In this document: positions 12,151 to 22,875 of the stretch, piece by piece
How positions within the stretch are numbered: position 1 is the stretch's first letter
Layout: each line of letters starts with the position of its first letter
Translations under genes and position numbers: made by a program
From: Episyrphus balteatus
Lineage: Eukaryota; Arthropoda; Insecta; Diptera; Syrphidae
NCBI RefSeq assembly: GCF_945859705.1
Contig: NC_079137.1
Coordinates: 65,990,277-66,054,276 of the forward strand
Direction of reading: 5' to 3'
DNA: 64,000 nucleotides
The notes under the pieces: generated by a model
Seen by the model: only the letters and a program-made list of their open reading frames with translations
Told to the model about the DNA's origin: nothing
The model's database searches: none

Positions 12151-13040
12151 TAAGAGTATAGACCTTCTCATCATGAACTTATATCTGTAAACCAAAACTT
12201 GATTAGAGAATCAAGTCCGAAGATATTTGCTTCCAAAGTTTGAAAAGAGGAACTAAAAACCATATTTGGATTAAAATAACTCAGCAACGAGACCTCAATG
12301 GAACTTTTGGTTTTCATATGTTAATAGAGCTTAAAGAGACCTTTCTATAGCGATGTCTTACTCGATTGATTTTTGGAAAAATGTTTAAAATTCATTTTTT
12401 TCGACAAGCTGTTAACCTTGGATTTTTTTCGAAAATCTGAAAAATTTAAATTTGTAACTTTTGTACGTTAAAGCATAGACCTACTCTCTATGAACTCATA
12501 TCTGTTAACCGAAACTTGTTTCGAAACTTTAGTCCGAAGATATCTGCTTCCAAAGTTTGAAAAAAGTTTTAAAAAAAGCTATATTTGGATTCCAATAACT
12601 CAACAACGAGACCTCAGTTTAAGTTTTAGTTTTCACATATCATTGGAGTTTAAAGAGAACTTTCTATTGATGTATCATTCGATGGATTTGAGGGAAATTT
12701 TTGAAAATCCATTTTTTTTTGGCAAGGATTTTAATCGAAAATCTGAAAAATAAAAATTTGTAACTTTTATACCTAAAAGTATAGACTTACCCTCTATGAA
12801 CACATACCTGTTAACCAAAACTTGTTTTGAGACTTTGGTCCGAAGATATCGGCTTCCAAAATTCAGATGTAAGAAAAATAGGAAAAAAACATATTTGGAT
12901 TCAAATAACTCAGCAACCAGACCTCAAAGTAACGTTGTCTCACTCGATGAATTTGGAGTAAATTTTGTTCAAATACTTTTTTTTGGACTACCTTGGATTT
13001 TTTTCGAAAATCTGAGAAAATTTTTTTTTTTTTCATTTTT
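12151..13040. repeat. Tandem repeat, unit about 310 bp, three copies
   Basis: The phrase TATGAACTCATATCTGTTAA recurs near 12172, 12488 and 12795. Each unit also has an AAGATATCTGCTTCCAAA-like segment, an AACTCAGCAACGAGACCTCA segment, and the core shared with the 80-bp array (TTAACCTTGGATTTTTTTCG). The units look like a longer higher-order form of the same satellite. The 87- and 121-codon frames here are translations of the repeat. Confidence 0.8.
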
Positions 13041-13985
13041 GTCAACTTTCACTAAGCTGCATAAAAAATATTTAAAAGATCGAAAATCACCATCTAGGGT
13101 TTTCTTGCCCAACACACTATTAAATCAAACAAAAAAGGGAATTATTTATTATTACAGGTAAAGTACCTAAAGATATTTCTTCTTCATCTTCACAAAACTG
13201 TTGCATCATTTTTTTTTTTTTTTTTCGAAATCATGTAGAACTTAATTATGTGACCCAACTCTCAAGATGAGAATATTATAAGCAAACGTATCCCCAAGTT
13301 CATGTAAACTTATTTCCAGACCTCAAAAAAGAATTGTTGATAATGTTTACCCATGATTTCGATACAATTTCTCACTTTTTGTTTGTTAACAATTCCTACA
13401 CACAACTTCTTCTCTCTAACTTCACTCATATAGAAATTCAACTTTAAATTGCCCGCGAACGCGGATGATCTCAAATTAATGAGTACTACACCCATCAATA
13501 TCATTGAATGACCGACCCGACCGCAGAGCTCGTACAATGATGTAGCAGATATCTTTTGAAATGTTTTTTTTTTTGTTACTTTTTGTTTAGTGGGATGCGT
13601 TACCAAGTGATTTGAAGTGATGACGACGATCATCCGTCGTCATGTCGGCACCGTAATTTTATTGTGTTAAACTTTTTGTTTGCCTTTTGCGCCTTTTTCA
13701 TACCGCAACTGTTGGAAATTGTTTGAGTTTTTTTTTTTTTGTTAGTAATCAGGTATTTGATGAATTTAATGAGATTTGATCTTTTTTGTAATTGTGACTA
13801 CAAAAGAAAGGTATGATCATTTGGAAATTTGGAACAGGGTTGTTATACTTATTTAAAGTTTAAAATCTTATAGGGTTTTAAATGGAGTAGGTATTTAAAA
13901 TCTTTGTATTTTGGGACCCCTGAAATTCTTAACTGTCATTTGGACCTTTTTCGAACTTTTCAAAATATTTTCTTCTATAAAGCTT
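13041..13985. other. Non-coding spacer
   Basis: CpG content is slightly higher near 13450-13640. The 107-codon minus frame at 13310-13633 shows no recognisable domain, and I do not call it. Confidence 0.45.
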
Positions 13986-14500
13986 AGTAGGTACAAAATT
14001 CTCATCTTTAAAGCCTTATGGAAGCATTAATGTTGCCTTTTTTTATTTATGCGTTGAGGTCTCAAACAAACTTTTCAAAGGCGATCTTCTTTCCTAACTT
14101 TTCAAAAATTTTACTTCTTTAAGGTCTTACCGAAACTAAAGTCCTGTTTTTAAAGCCTTATGGAAGCATTATTGTTGCCTTTTTTTATTTAAGCGTTGAG
14201 GTCTCAAACAAACTTTTCAAAAGCGATCTTCTTTAATAACTTTTCAAAAATTTTACTTCTTAAAGGTCTTACCGAAACTAAAGTCCTGGCTTTAAAGCCT
14301 TATTGTTGCATTTTTTTTATTTGAGCGTTTAGGTCTCAAACAAACTTTTTAAAGGCGATCTTCTTTCCTAACTTTTCCCAATTTTTGCTTCTTTAAAGCC
14401 TTATAGAAACTAAAGTCTTATCTTAAAAGCCTTATGGAAGCATTATTGCTACCTAAGCGTCTCAAACAAACTCAAAGGCGATCTTTTGTTTTAGGAACGT
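13986..14500. repeat. Tandem repeat, unit about 140 bp, about 3.7 copies
   Basis: AAGCCTTATGGAAGCATT recurs near 14011, 14153, 14294 (shortened) and 14427. Each is followed by GTCTCAAACAAACTTTT and GGCGATCTTCTTT. Spacing is 142, 141 and 133 bp. Later copies carry deletions. No link to the other satellites was seen. Confidence 0.85.
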
Positions 14501-14850
14501 AAAAAAAAACTATATAACAACCCTGTCTTGATTCCAAACAATCATAAAAAAAAGTGGTAATCTAGAGTAGATCAATTAATGTCTAGGTGGTAACCTAACT
14601 TAATTTAATGATTCCATAGACCTATAAAGCTATTAAGGGGAATTTTTTGTTTGTGCGGTCTAAATGTTTGTGGTTTCTTATCAAAATGTTAAAAATCAGC
14701 TCGTGTAGCCACAAAATAACGGTTCTATTTCTTCTTTCTGATTTGTGAGATATTATTCACTCAACGTCTTTTTGCTTTTTTTCATTTTTATAGCATTTCT
14801 TTGAAGATTGCAATCTTTCATCTTCAAAAAGAATGGGATTCAAGATTTTT
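14501..14850. other. Upstream region of the collagen-like gene
   Basis: This AT-rich non-repetitive stretch lies between the 140-bp repeat and the TATA box. It is the most likely place for the gene's control sites, but I can name none with confidence. Confidence 0.4.
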
Positions 14851-14854
14851 TGAG

Positions 14855-14861
14855 TATAAAA
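14855..14861 (+). promoter_or_regulatory. TATA box of the collagen-like gene
   Basis: TATAAAA lies 48 bases before the start codon. A start of transcription about 25-40 bases downstream (roughly 14880-14895; CTCATTC is a possible initiator) would leave a very short 5' leader, typical of small, highly expressed secreted-protein genes in insects. Confidence 0.65.
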
Positions 14862-14902
14862 TGGCTCTCATCAATCATAAACCAAACATAACTCATTCAA
14901 CA

Positions 14903-15407
14903 ATGAAGATTCTTTTGCCAATTGTTTTTTGTAAGAATCCATCCTTTTTACAAACTTTGAAGGCAGTTTTTTTTAATAATCATAAAATTATTTCTTCTTT
15001 AAGGTTTCTCTCTAGCTTACGCTACCAAGCCTCGAGCTTTTGGTGCGATTGGTGCTGCTATTGGTGCAGGCAGTTCGCAACCATTGATTATTTCTGGTCA
15101 ACAACAAATGGCTATTGGACCACCAGGACCACCTGGTCCCCCAGGTCAAGCTGGTCCTAAAGGACCAACTGGTAACCGTGGAGAACGTGGTGAAGAAGGA
15201 AGACCCGGACCACCGGGACAAATGGGTCCACCTGGTGAAACTGGAGCAGATGGAAGACCTGGTTTCCCTGGACCACAAGGACCTGTTGGGTCGTCTGGAT
15301 CAAGAGGTGTAATTGGACCGATTGGACCACCTGGTCCATTAGGACCAACTGGTCCACCAGGACCAACCGGACAAATGGGTCTTGCAGGGGCTGCAGCCGG
15401 TAAATAG
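14903..15407 (+). CDS. Secreted short collagen-like protein (two exons), first stop
   Basis: The start ATG has A at -3. Exon 1 (14903-14930) ends in a GTAAGA donor, a 73-bp intron (14931-15003) follows, and exon 2 begins at 15004 after TTTAAG. Joining restores the frame through a TGT codon. The 143-residue product opens with a 16-residue signal peptide (MKILLPIVFCFSLAYA, predicted cut after AYA). A 29-residue Gly/Ala/Gln-containing segment follows, then 31 uninterrupted Gly-X-Y triplets with GPP, GER, GRP and GPT types, which should form a triple helix. No Cys remains after the signal peptide, and no NC1 or C1q domain is seen, so it is not a basement-membrane collagen. It may be a structural, silk-like or coating protein; this is inference. 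The frame continues beyond the TAG (see next entry). Frames on the other strand are shadows. Confidence 0.85.
14931..15003 (+). other. Intron in the signal-peptide region (73 bp)
   Basis: GTAAGA donor, and a T-rich stretch ending in TTTAAG acceptor. It is phase 1. Removing it joins MKILLPIVF to CFSLAYA, completing a standard signal peptide; reading through gives no sensible continuation. The size is typical of fly short introns. Confidence 0.85.
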
Positions 15408-15551
15408 CTTGTTGTATTTGAAACAGATACTGATGAAGAACCAGAAGACTATAGTTTTTATGTTGATGGCTATGCTAATAATTATGAATTTGATGGTTAC
15501 AACAGTTATGATGTTAATGGCTATGGTAATAATTATTATTATGGAAAATAA
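15408..15551 (+). CDS. In-frame Tyr/Asn/Gly/Asp-rich extension after the TAG
   Basis: Directly after the TAG (15405-15407), the same frame stays open for 47 codons to TAA at 15549-15551. It encodes an acidic link (TDTDEEPED) and a tail with 10 Tyr and 6 Asn, containing DGYANNY and NGYGNNYYYG motifs. The two motifs come from a 51-bp (17-codon) tandem repeat offset 15462/15513 that keeps frame. Such composition is unlikely for an untranslated region. Options are TAG readthrough (next base C, a favourable context), removal of a 27-nt GT-AG segment (15400-15426) that would skip the stop in frame, or a recent nonsense mutation. The full product would be about 191 residues. Confidence 0.7.
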   Translation, partial: LVVFETDTDEEPEDYSFYVDGYANNYEFDGYNSYDVNGYGNNYYYGK

Positions 15552-15552
15552 A
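15547..15552 (+). terminator. Candidate poly(A) signal overlapping the TAA stop
   Basis: AATAAA overlaps the second stop codon. Cleavage 10-30 bases later would give a very short 3' end. Its place right after the second stop, not the first, favours the longer reading frame being part of the message. No better hexamer is seen until the weak AAATAATG near 15675. Confidence 0.5.
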
Positions 15553-15559
15553 AAAAAAT

Positions 15560-16724
15560 CAAATGAAAATTTTGTAGTCTTTAACTTGCTGGTTCTGGCG
15601 CTCTGGGTTGTTCCAAGTTGATAAGCTGTGCTACAATTAAGTAGTGTCAAATTTCTTTGTGAATATATGTATTTTAAAATAATGAAAAACATATTCCTTT
15701 AGCAAGCTTTAGTAAAATAACAACTTTCATAGAATTGTGAATTTAGTCTTGTAGCTGTCCTTTCGAATTATTTATACTGTATTTATTTTCAAGATACTTT
15801 ACTTAAACTCAACACAATTATAAGCATGAGGTTTTTTAAAATTTTTAGAAATTTGAACATTAACGACCGAAGTTTTTAACAAAGCCTTATTGGCAGATGG
15901 GAGCTAAGAAATTATTTTTTTGCGCAAAATATCATTTAATAAAAGAATTATTTTATTTTAATTTGGAAAGAAATTTTAAAAGAAAAAAAAAGTTAAGTAA
16001 AAATACAGCTACTCAAACGCTTCCCTATACAAATTTTTTTTGGAAACGGTAGTCATTCTGGAGAAAGTTAGAAGTAAAGAAAATAATTCTATGACAATTT
16101 TGATATAAAAAAAAATTGTATATACCTAAAACTTGACGCCATTTTCTCCGGTTCCACTCTAGCACTTTCGTTGTGCGGCAAAAAATTTCAATTAAAAATT
16201 AAAAATAAACTATTAGAGATAAAAAAATCTTCTATAGCTTATATGAAAGATAATAACCTAAAGCTTAATCCAAATGAAGGATTTTTAAAAATTCCGTCAT
16301 TTAATAGGGTAAACAGGGGTAAAACGGAAAGATGAAATTTGAGCTAAAATCTAAACGCGAAGTTGTAGAGAGTTGATTTTTTTGCTATAGATAGATGAGA
16401 ATAAGAATAACTGCATTAAAGAAAAAATTCTCAAAAATTTTTAAACTAAGCTATAACGTTTTGTTTGAACGTTTTACACGTGACAAAATGATGATTTTGG
16501 GTAGTGAAAATTTTTTTTGACAATTCTAAAGGTGCCAGGTGAAAGATAAAGGAAAAACAAGTAGGCGTCTCATATGGATTTTTTCCAATACTCTGCGTTT
16601 CGAAATATGAATTTTTGAAAAACACCTTGTTTTTTAGAGGTAATTTTGGGTAGTTTTTGATTTTTAGCTTTTTTTGGAGAGTTCAAAAAATCTCAAACTT
16701 ATAGGACATGTGTGGCCTTATGCA
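15560..16724. other. Non-coding DNA, probably old repeat sequence
   Basis: From about 15820 the texture resembles the adjoining repeat R1 copy B and may be its upstream part, which copy A would lack because of the window edge. No frame or clear unit is seen. Confidence 0.4.
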
Positions 16725-17635
16725 TACATGTGCAAAAAATTGGAATCGTTTAGTGAGTTTTGACTGAATAACGGAAGACACAAGTTCTTAATAAAAACGT
16801 TTTTTGACCGTTTTTAACTAATTTTCATCGTTTTTTATTTTTATCTTTTTTTCTTTAATAGATACAGGAATAAAGTATACTGAGTAATGATAGACCATGA
16901 CCACGGCTAAATGTGTCCGTAAACACAATTTTGAGATAACGGTAAAATACAATTTTAGAATTCAACAGGTTATAACTTTTGACCAAGAGCAGATAGAAAT
17001 TTTATTAAACCTTTATGAGCATCCTGATACAATTACCTTTCATTTGGTATATCACACATAACGGTAGGCTAACTACAAGCTACACAATGTTAAATCAAGA
17101 AACTTGCGAAAAATCTCAAAACACCAGTGGAGATCTGTTGCCCCCCGAACAGCCACCAGTGTGGGAAGTACAGTAATCTCGGTCTGGAAATTCGACATGG
17201 TTGACTTTAAAAAATTCTAACTTCTCTTGTAGGCATCTTTAAAATGAGATTGATACTTCATACGAAAGGTAAAATAATAAGCTTTCACATGGTAAAAAAA
17301 ATTATTGTAGGTTGTAAAGGAAAAAATTGGAATTAATGACGTGCGAAGATAAAAATTCATGTTTTTTTGCTTTTTTTTATGAAAATGATTGTTTTCAATA
17401 AATTATTTTTATACTTTTTGTGCATTGTAGAAATTTAAAAATGGTTTTATTCTTAAGAAGAAATACTTGGCTTTTAAATTGCATAATTTTTTTTGTAAGC
17501 TTTTAAAATAAAAAAATTAATATAATGACAAAATAAAAAAGGTATTTTTTTTTTAGCGTTTTCTTGTAAATTATGATTGTTTGAAAAAAATAAACGCTTC
17601 AATTGACTCATTTTTAACAAAAGCACACAACCTGT
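16725..17635 (+). repeat. Dispersed repeat family R1, copy B
   Basis: It aligns with the first 900 bases of the window, with an extra stretch near 16770-16920 and a loss near 17365 relative to copy A. Shared phrases include CTACAAGCTACACAATGTTA, CAAAACACCAGTGGAGATCT and ATAAACGCTTCAATTGACTC. No coding capacity is visible. Confidence 0.75.
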
Positions 17636-18225
17636 TTTCTGACGACGTTATCACGTAAAATCATCTTCCGTAAACCGGATTTACAGACAATCTCTTTTTT
17701 TACCTTTAAACTTTCGACTGGGTCGAACCGATTTTAATTATTCTTTATTTGAAAGCTAGTGCCTCCGTTGTGTTCTCATTTTAATTTGGTCCAGTTTTGA
17801 CTATATGATATCCATGAGAAGGAATTAGTTTTTTTTTTGTTTTGTTAAAAAAAGAAACAATTTAAATTTTTTTTAAAGATGTCACACTTTGTTTGAAAGT
17901 CAAAAACATTTGAAAAGATATGTCTTAAGAGGAAATACCTGCCACCCAGTCGTGCATTTCATTTTTCAAGGGTTTTTTTCAGGTTCAACAAAAAATTAAG
18001 GGCCCCTTCATTGCGGCCGACTTATTACACTCACACGTGAAAATGGTTACGGAAAACTTGACTTGCTAGTTCTTCATGAGATTGTTGTGTCTGCTATCAA
18101 ATTTTCATCACAAATTGCTCAATATTTTTTGCATAAAGTCTCCAAAACCCATTGTGAGTCTCTGTGGTAGCTAAGGACAATATCTACTCCCTTAATTGGT
18201 TGAAATATAAAAACTTTCATTTAAC
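17636..18225. repeat. Mixed AT-rich DNA with a probable 3' fragment of family G1
   Basis: Near 17942 CACCCAGTCGTGCATTTCATTTTT matches the 3' end typical of family G1 (for example near 30445). The rest of that element is not recognisable here, so it is a relic. Confidence 0.4.
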
Positions 18226-19140
18226 ATTTATTTATGTTTAAAAATCTACTAAAACTAACGTCGTTTTACTTTGATTTAAAAAAAATTCATTATCAAAAAA
18301 TAGTTAAATTCAAGTGGTTTTCGTTGATTTAAAGTTGATTTATATTTTTAGCGTATTCAAACTTAATTGCAGTTACCGTTAGTTCAACGAAGGTACAATC
18401 AATCTAATTGAAATTCGATTTAAAAGTCTAACGATTAACCGTATCATCAACTCTTTAACCTAATTTCAGTTTTTAAGTATTTTAAGCTAAAGTCAATAAC
18501 GTTTATTATCTACTAAAGAAATAAGCTTATGTGATCCCAAAAACTAATTCAAAAATGTCTTCATTACACTGATATTTGACTCCATAAAATAACCCTTACA
18601 AAGAAGAAGCACAATAGCAAACCCTCTTATAACCTCTCGATAAAGAAGTCAGCTGGGATATAGTTTCATCTTTAACTAGGACACAAAACACTCCCCAACT
18701 TAAAAACACCTAAAATTCCCTTCTGAAACCTAATACCGCCATTAAGAATTTTCTTCAAAATTAGTCAACTGGCATAATTTTTCAAGTGGGTCATTACTTT
18801 TAAGCAAAAACCGCCTCTTGTGTCCATTAATCCGTCAGCACTAACGTATACCTACTACCCTAACCCATTTTTGCGCATTTCCTGTAAATAGTCACGATAT
18901 TTATCAAATGAAAACTTAAAACCGTTTCGTGCGATGTGAAAAACGCGAACGTATATAATTTCTGCTCTGTGGTTTTTACTAAGAATTTTAGGGACATGTG
19001 TATGTGTGGAAGTGTCTGTAAAACAAGAGCAGGGATAAAAACCTAAAATTTAAGTATCTCAAAGGAGGCCAAAGTTATTGGTGTCACTTAGCGTTAAAGG
19101 CTTCTTTTCGTCGCAAAAACGCTTTCCCTATTTTAATTCT
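18226..19140. other. Non-coding spacer; possible decayed M1 relic at 18230-18350
   Basis: CAAGTGGTTTTCGTTGATTT near 18311 resembles the internal end of the M1 MITEs, but terminal repeats are absent. The remainder shows no gene. Confidence 0.35.
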
Positions 19141-20335
19141 ATAGAACCTACGAGTTGGAAGCCGCTTGGTCCCTATGCGAGAAAATGTGGTTTAGTAGGT
19201 ACAAGGACACACGTCGGTCGCCCTCTATGATAGCATCATCATCATCATCATCATCCTGCCACCACCCCAGAACTATAATATACCGAATCCACCATCTACC
19301 TCCCTTGGGGGCTTCTGGAGCTGTTTTGTGTCATCTTCCTTCTAGTCTCATGCGATGCCTTCACTCTTTCTCCCTCACGAAAAACCCGATATACATTACC
19401 TACATTCTGGTACGCTGAAGCTTTTGCTGTAACGATGGCAAAACTGTGTAACTGGTTGGGTTGTATATGTACGACGTTCGTGATGTTCCATTTCGTTCGT
19501 TCAAGTGTGGAATCTGGCAGGTTTCTCTGCCGGAGGTATCCTGGCGGGTGTAGTTAGTATCCTGGCATTGCTCTAACCGACAAAACAACTTGTCTCACAA
19601 AAATGACTACGACAAGAGTCCTATAGCCGGCAACGACAACGAGGCATAATGGAGAAAGGATCCCGTCCCGGATTCACACACAGCAGCTATGACAATGAGA
19701 GGACGACAACATCGTGAACGAACTACGACGCTGGTTGGTGCTGGCTGGTGACGACAGTGTATCCTAGGACTTCTCTGCTACTGTACGTAAGGACTGTTCG
19801 TAGAAAAGGATGTTAGCATTTGATTGGAATGAACAACACATGAAGGCTATATAAGAGGGGGAAAGCGGGAGAGGGGAGGTCCTGTGATAGTTCTGGTGAA
19901 TGGTGTTTGGTTAGTTCGTTGGTTTGATGGCTTGGGTTCGAAAATTTGCATATAAACCCGTCACGTTTGTGGTTTTGTGTACTCCTTCGAATGACCCTCT
20001 TTTTCTCAGCGGTGTGGAGGTCGTCATTGTTTTTTTGTTGCTTTTTTTTGTTGTTGTTTGTTTTTTGTTGTTGTTGTTGATGATTTGAATGAGCAAAATG
20101 CTCTGAGGAGAGGTCGGTTCGGGTCGAGTTGTAAAAGAACGATTTTTGGTATAAATTTCATTCGTTTGGTTTTTTTTTGGTGCTACTTTTGCCGTCGCGT
20201 CGCGTTACTAAACTGAAAGAGGGGGCTTACAGAGAAGGGAGGGGAGGATAGACATTTAAATCCGGATTCACGTTTCTGTTTTGTATGACTACGACTCCGA
20301 CTATGAACGAGAGAGCAGCGTGCCGAGTGAAAGTT
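19141..20335 (+). promoter_or_regulatory. GC-richer promoter-like island with TATA box
   Basis: Base composition rises against the neighbouring DNA, with many CpG, CGAC and GACG motifs. A strong TATATAAG (19848-19855) precedes a purine-rich GAGAGGGGAGG stretch and then a (TTG)n-rich stretch, like fly promoters and 5' leaders. An (ATC)n run lies near 19227-19251. Frames at 19155-19418 and 19911-20096 look like by-products. It may be the first exon and promoter of a gene outside the window; no coding exon can be supported. Confidence 0.4.
19848..19855 (+). promoter_or_regulatory. Candidate TATA box
   Basis: TATATAAG in a GC-raised context; a transcription start would be expected about 19878-19885. 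No matching coding exon is seen. Confidence 0.4.
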
Positions 20336-20973
20336 GCCGATTAAAATTTCACAGGAATTGGATCAGCTTCCTTTTCTTGTTTTGAATTTGCTTTTTCCTT
20401 TCTGGGTGAAGAAGAGAAGGGTTGGTTTGTATTTATATGGTACCTACATAAAAATGTGTGTGTACCCGTTTAGAGGGAATTTTCTTTCCTTTTTTTCATA
20501 CATATCTGGAGAATTTTTTGAATTACATTTTGAATGTTTCCGAATGTGATGTCGGAATAAATTTGCGATTAAGATGACATAAGTCAAGATTGATATGTGA
20601 GGATAATTTTCAAGGATTTGTATTATTTTTTTTTTTTTTAATTTTATTTCATATTTTTTGAGGAAAAGGATGTCATATGTGTCTGTAGGTTAGGTCGGAT
20701 ATAATGTGAAGAGATTTTTTTCTAGGAATATGAATATTATTTTTGATTTGTTTTTGTTTATTTACCTATCTCGTTTTTTTTTTTTTGTAGGGGTTATTTT
20801 GATTTTTAGTTTAAATTCCATCTTGGTAATTTGGTTTTCAAAATGAAATAACAAAATTGGTTATGATTTTGTGAACATTGGTGACATTTCCAAAACAGTC
20901 TTAGAAAATTCTACGGGTCTGGGAGAAGGTGGTCTAGCTATACAAAAATGAGATGGTGGTTCAAAAAGATAGG
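20336..20973. other. AT-rich spacer
   Basis: Poly-T runs and no repeat unit. A 71-codon frame (20334-20549) has no domain. Confidence 0.45.
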
Positions 20974-20975
20974 TA

Positions 20976-22779
20976 GGGGAGAGTGGCTACGAAAGTAACA
21001 ATTTGTATATTTTGTGTCACCACCACCAAAAAATTGTCAAATATTGCTTCGGAAATCAGAAGTTTTAGACAATGTCGTAGTCAGCATAAGGTCCTGATCC
21101 AATATGGCTGAAAATCTGTTGAAAATTTTGAAGAAATTGTAAGGGCAGTAAAAAAATACAGTGATGAGCTTTGAACTTTCCAAAAAGCTGGAATACGACT
21201 GAATTTTCAAATTATTTCTTCACAGATTGATAGATCGTATCTCGAGGCATTGTTAAAAGTGGTAAAAATTAGTTCTAGTACACTTAATACATTGAAACAA
21301 AAGGCTTATTTCAAAACGAGCAGAATTAAGGTAATAAAAATAATAAAACTAAAATGAATTAATTTATGTAAGAAACACACAAAGTTTAAAAAAAAATTCC
21401 AAAATGGCAAAACATTTGACCACTTTTCCTCGTCACTGTAGGGTAAAACTATACAATACGCCCCAGTTTACAAAACGCCCCAACAGTCTCGTACGCACAC
21501 AGGTGTTGTTAGACAAACAAAACGAAAACTGTTCAAACTAATTTAAGTTGCTCGTCAATTGTGTTATTGAGTTGTAGTAATCTGTGTGCCCTGAAAAGAA
21601 AAAAACTGCAAAACAAAAATTTGGGACCAAAACATATTGCGGAGAGCGCAGACAAAATTTCATTTTTTCAAAAAGTATAAAGACCATATCAAATTGATAT
21701 ATATATTTTGAAAGTTCAAAAATTGGGCTTCTTAGTCCTTTTTTGGCAATTCCTTGAAATCAGTTTGGATTGCTATATTTTTGCATGGGCGTATTACACT
21801 TTACAAAACGCCCCAGTACAGTAAGTGTAATACGCCCCAGTAAATTATGAAGTAAAATACTCATTAAAATTTTTTTTTTTGCTATATGCTTAAGAATTGC
21901 ATTAAATTACAAAAAGACGACACTGCGGCCATTATGGTCAAAAACGAAAATTAGGACCGTTTTTTAAAGAAGTTTAGTTTTCAGCGCATATCGTGCCATA
22001 TGGCGTTGCACGATTTTTTGTTACCATGTATACATACCAGATTGCAACATTTGCGGCCGCAAAGCATCTCAAAATTCTATATTCCAAAATCAATTAATTT
22101 AATTATTCTAATTTAGTACATTTGTACCTACTTTTTCCTTAGGGGCGTTTTGTCACTGGTGTGGGGCGTTTTACCCAGCAAATGAGATACAAAACGCCCC
22201 ACATGAACTTTTTTTAAACGATTCATATATAATATATGCTAACATATTTTAGTACATATGAATATGCCAAAAGTAAGAAAAAAGACTATCCTTATTATAT
22301 TTACCAAAAAAACTATTAATTTCCTTTATTTTTTTTTGTTTTATTGAAGATTAAAAAAAAGTGGGGCGTTTTGTATAGTTTGACCCTACATAAAATCAAA
22401 ATTGTAACATGTTACAAACGTCCACACAAAAAATGTTACAACCGTCCACATCTTTTTTTTTTATATAAATAACAAAAATTTAAAAAAAAAACTATTATGG
22501 CGATTATAAAAAAATAAACACCATTTGTTTCAATGAACTTTGTCTAAGCTTTTACCACTTTATCAAAAAATGATGATTGAAAAAAATATAACAAAAAAAC
22601 GCACCACAGACAAATTTTTTTTTTGTATAGAAATTTCGATTTTTCAACTTTATTTGGCACAGTTGATTATTTGACGTGTGGATTTTTGTGAGTGCATTCA
22701 GGACTTAATTGCGCAAAATGAGTCTTGTTGAAACCCAGTGTTACAATTGCCACATGTTACTTTCGTACGCACTCTCCCT
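20976..22779. mobile_element. TA-inserting DNA element TE-1 with 25-bp inverted ends
   Basis: The left end begins GGGGAGAGTGGCTACGAAAG and the complement of the right end begins AGGGAGAGTGCGTACGAAAG; both go on to TAACA (22 of 25 match). TA lies outside both ends (20974-20975, 22780-22781). A related truncated copy is at 7641-8175. No transposase frame is visible, so the element is non-autonomous. A second element (TE-2) is nested inside it. Confidence 0.8.
21441..22386. mobile_element. Nested TA-inserting element TE-2 rich in CGCCCCA motifs
   Basis: Inverted ends GGGTAAAACTATACAATACG and (complement of right end) GGGTCAAACTATACAAAACG run on into CCCCA, 23 of 25 matching. TA lies on both sides (21439-21440, 22387-22388). 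The motif ACRAAACGCCCCA, in either orientation, recurs inside near 21471, 21802, 21830, 22142, 22164 and 22190, giving repeated sub-terminal-like sites. No coding frame is seen. Because it sits inside TE-1 it is the younger insertion. Confidence 0.85.
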
Positions 22780-22875
22780 TACGGAAATCACTATGAACCT
22801 CTCAGAAAAGGAAATGAACAATATAATACCATCCATTGTAGCTTCAAGAAAAGATTTACAGAAGCTATTTCAAGT
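22780..22875. other. Short spacer
   Basis: No feature recognised. Confidence 0.4.

Noticed and set aside
15012..15692. Several frames on the opposite strand or shifted frame of the collagen-like gene
   Set aside because: Shadows of the Gly-X-Y repeat; only the plus frame has a signal peptide and splice pair.
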